Shown: one piece after another, positions 63,019 through 64,000 of the stretch
Position numbering within the stretch: position 1 is the first letter of the stretch
How the letters are laid out: every line of letters begins with the position of its first letter
Source: HyVt-105 sp049975425
GTDB taxonomy: Bacteria; Bacteroidota; Bacteroidia; Bacteroidales; VadinHA17
DNA length: 64,000 bases
Assembly (NCBI GenBank): GCA_049975425.1
Contig: JBNGDI010000014.1
Location: 8,559 to 72,558 of the forward strand
Direction of reading: 5' to 3'
Made by a program: the position numbers and the translations under genes
Notes under the pieces: model-generated
The model's database searches: none
Seen by the model: the letters and a program-made list of their open reading frames with translations, nothing else
What the model was told of the DNA's origin: nothing

Positions 63019-63036
63019 TATATTTGCCCAAATATA
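63019..63036. promoter_or_regulatory. Face-to-face -7 elements between the MFS gene and yaaA
   Basis: TATATTTG on the plus strand (63019-63026) and the same octamer on the minus strand (63029-63036) form an 18-bp near-palindrome. Either could serve yaaA or the MFS gene; neither has a good -33 element. Confidence 0.4.
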
Positions 63037-63094
63037 GGAAAACAGAACAAATCCCGCAGAAAGATGTTAATTTCATCATAGAAAAAAACACACC

Positions 63095-63859
63095 ATGATC
63101 GCACTTCTTTCACCTGCCAAAACCCTGAATATGGATGTCCGCCTGCCGGAAGTTCCCCTGACCAGTCCCGGTTTCCTTCGTGAATCGGATGAACTGATGC
63201 AACAACTCAGGAAATTCAGTCCGGAAGAACTGAAACGGCTCATGGACATCAGCCCGGAACTGGCACGGCTCACCTTCGAACGGAACACCCGCTGGTCTCT
63301 GCCCTTCACACCGGAAAACGCCCGTCCCGCGATCCTGGTATACAGCGGGGAAGTATACCGGGGATTGAGGGCTATAACATTCGACCGGGAAGAGCTTCTG
63401 TTCGCCCAGCAGCATATCCGCATCCTCTCCGGGCTATATGGAATGCTCAGGCCCCTGGATATGATACAGCCATACCGGCTGGAAATGGGGATCCCACTTG
63501 AAAATAAAAAGGGAAAAGACCTGTATACTTTCTGGGGCAACCGGTTAAGCAAGAAACTGGCTGAAGAACTTGAACCCGCCGGTGCAAAGGTGCTGATTAA
63601 TCTGGCCTCACAGGAATATTTTAAAGCCGCAGGAAACAGGGATTTCCCATACCGCATCATTACCCCCGAATTCCGTGAAGCACGGGGGAACGACTTCCGT
63701 ATTATTACGTTGTACGCGAAAAAAGCCCGGGGCATGATGGCCCGTTTCCTGGTGAGGAACCGGATCACCGACCCGGAAGAACTGAAACATTTTGAAGAGG
63801 AAGGATACCGCTATGATGAACCGCTTTCCGGAAATGACACCTGGGTCTTTGTCAGGTAA
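63095..63859 (+). CDS. yaaA: Peroxide stress protein YaaA
   Basis: 254 residues, the family length. Conserved LLSPAKTLNM at the start, then PAILVYSGEVYRGL, RILSGLYGMLRPLD and INLASQEYFKA, with FVR at the end. YaaA lowers free iron and limits Fenton damage during peroxide stress in E. coli; it binds DNA in vitro. It fits the OxyR/Dps theme of this part of the window, though no OxyR site is evident upstream. Confidence 0.95.
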   Translation: MIALLSPAKTLNMDVRLPEVPLTSPGFLRESDELMQQLRKFSPEELKRLMDISPELARLTFERNTRWSLPFTPENARPAILVYSGEVYRGLRAITFDREELLFAQQHIRILSGLYGMLRPLDMIQPYRLEMGIPLENKKGKDLYTFWGNRLSKKLAEELEPAGAKVLINLASQEYFKAAGNRDFPYRIITPEFREARGNDFRIITLYAKKARGMMARFLVRNRITDPEELKHFEEEGYRYDEPLSGNDTWVFVR

Positions 63860-63974
63860 ACAAAATCCAGCCTCTGTGAAGGATATTCCGGCAATATTTT
63901 TTCATACATTCTACTACCCAATTTAATATACTGCAGGTTATTATCCTGTCTTTTAATTCTATATACTATCTCAT

Positions 63975-64000
63975 CTACGTAGTTTGCTACGTAGTTATCT
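63975..64000. repeat. Second CTACGTAG array, cut by the window end
   Basis: CTACGTAG at 63975-63982 and 63987-63994, again 12 bp apart, with a linker TTTG and then TTAT before CT at the window end, consistent with a third unit starting at 63999. It lies 116 nt downstream of the yaaA stop. The 115 nt between are AT-rich and hold no gene. Confidence 0.75.

Noticed and set aside
1..64000. CRISPR arrays, prophage, insertion sequences, rRNA operon
   Set aside because: No regularly spaced 25-40-nt repeats, no integrase, transposase or phage structural genes, and no rRNA sequence were seen.

Overview
The window is about 64 kb of a Bacteroidetes (Bacteroidota) chromosome at roughly 50% GC. Evidence for the phylum: a short region-1.1-less RpoD of 286 aa, promoters of the TAnnTTTG type instead of TATAAT, long FtsX/MacB-type permeases, a propeller sensor protein, a DAK2-DegV fusion, ftsE without a neighbouring ftsX, a small GIY-YIG gene beside a tRNA, and an OxyR/Dps pair. 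A complete Mrp antiporter operon would suit a saline or alkaline habitat, but that is inference. The sequence is a draft scaffold: there are three 100-N gaps (386-485, 20614-20713, 51415-51514) and one 10-N gap (54386-54395). All four touch genes or repeats.

Layout. 1-1256: thioredoxin reductase N-terminus, then a small repeat-rich accessory patch with a partial GIY-YIG gene, a broken tRNA-Pro copy carrying an 88-nt cloverleaf-like insert, an intact GIY-YIG gene and an intact tRNA-Pro(GGG). 1257-8483 (minus): an orphan ABC permease, a propeller/SpoIIE phosphatase sensor and a secreted caspase-like peptidase. 8658-12232 (plus): exo/endonuclease-like hydrolase, uvrB and a small lipoprotein. 12261-14710 (minus): rpoD and an HtrA protease. 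14899-17419 (plus): dapF, an alpha/beta hydrolase and a DUF202 protein. 17436-25129 (minus): an aspartyl protease, gyrB, a beta-barrel protein cut by a gap, and a 1023-aa TPR protein. 25304: ftsE. 26018-31630 (minus): FemAB-like acetyltransferase, polysaccharide deacetylase, small lipoprotein, and a tldE/tldD pair. 32173-34656: mutS2. 34757: M28 peptidase. 36399-42781 (minus): oligopeptidase B, FakA-FakB fusion, tex. 42883-51414: an NtrC-type regulator with its histidine kinase, divergent from two ABC permeases and a lipoprotein. 51590: a DUF4914-like P-loop protein. 53577-55137: oxyR (disrupted) divergent from dps. 55180-61601 (minus): usp-mnhABCDEFG. 61750-63859: an MFS transporter divergent from yaaA.

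How genes work together. Oxidative stress is a recurring theme: thioredoxin reductase, OxyR, Dps and YaaA. The NtrC/kinase pair sits next to a sigma-54-like promoter and a perfect 24-bp inverted repeat in front of the permease genes. The same sigma-54-like core lies at the same distance before the orphan permease at 1257-3638, which suggests a small envelope-stress regulon. The Mrp genes overlap end to end and form one transcription unit with a universal stress protein in front.

The most unusual sequence is (i) the GIY-YIG/tRNA-Pro patch, where the nuclease ORF begins in the anticodon region of a tRNA copy and ends inside the intact tRNA; (ii) two intergenic arrays of the palindrome CTACGTAG repeated every 12 bp (32001-32048 and 63975-64000); and (iii) an oxyR gene interrupted by what looks like a foreign or misassembled fragment between 6-bp direct repeats.
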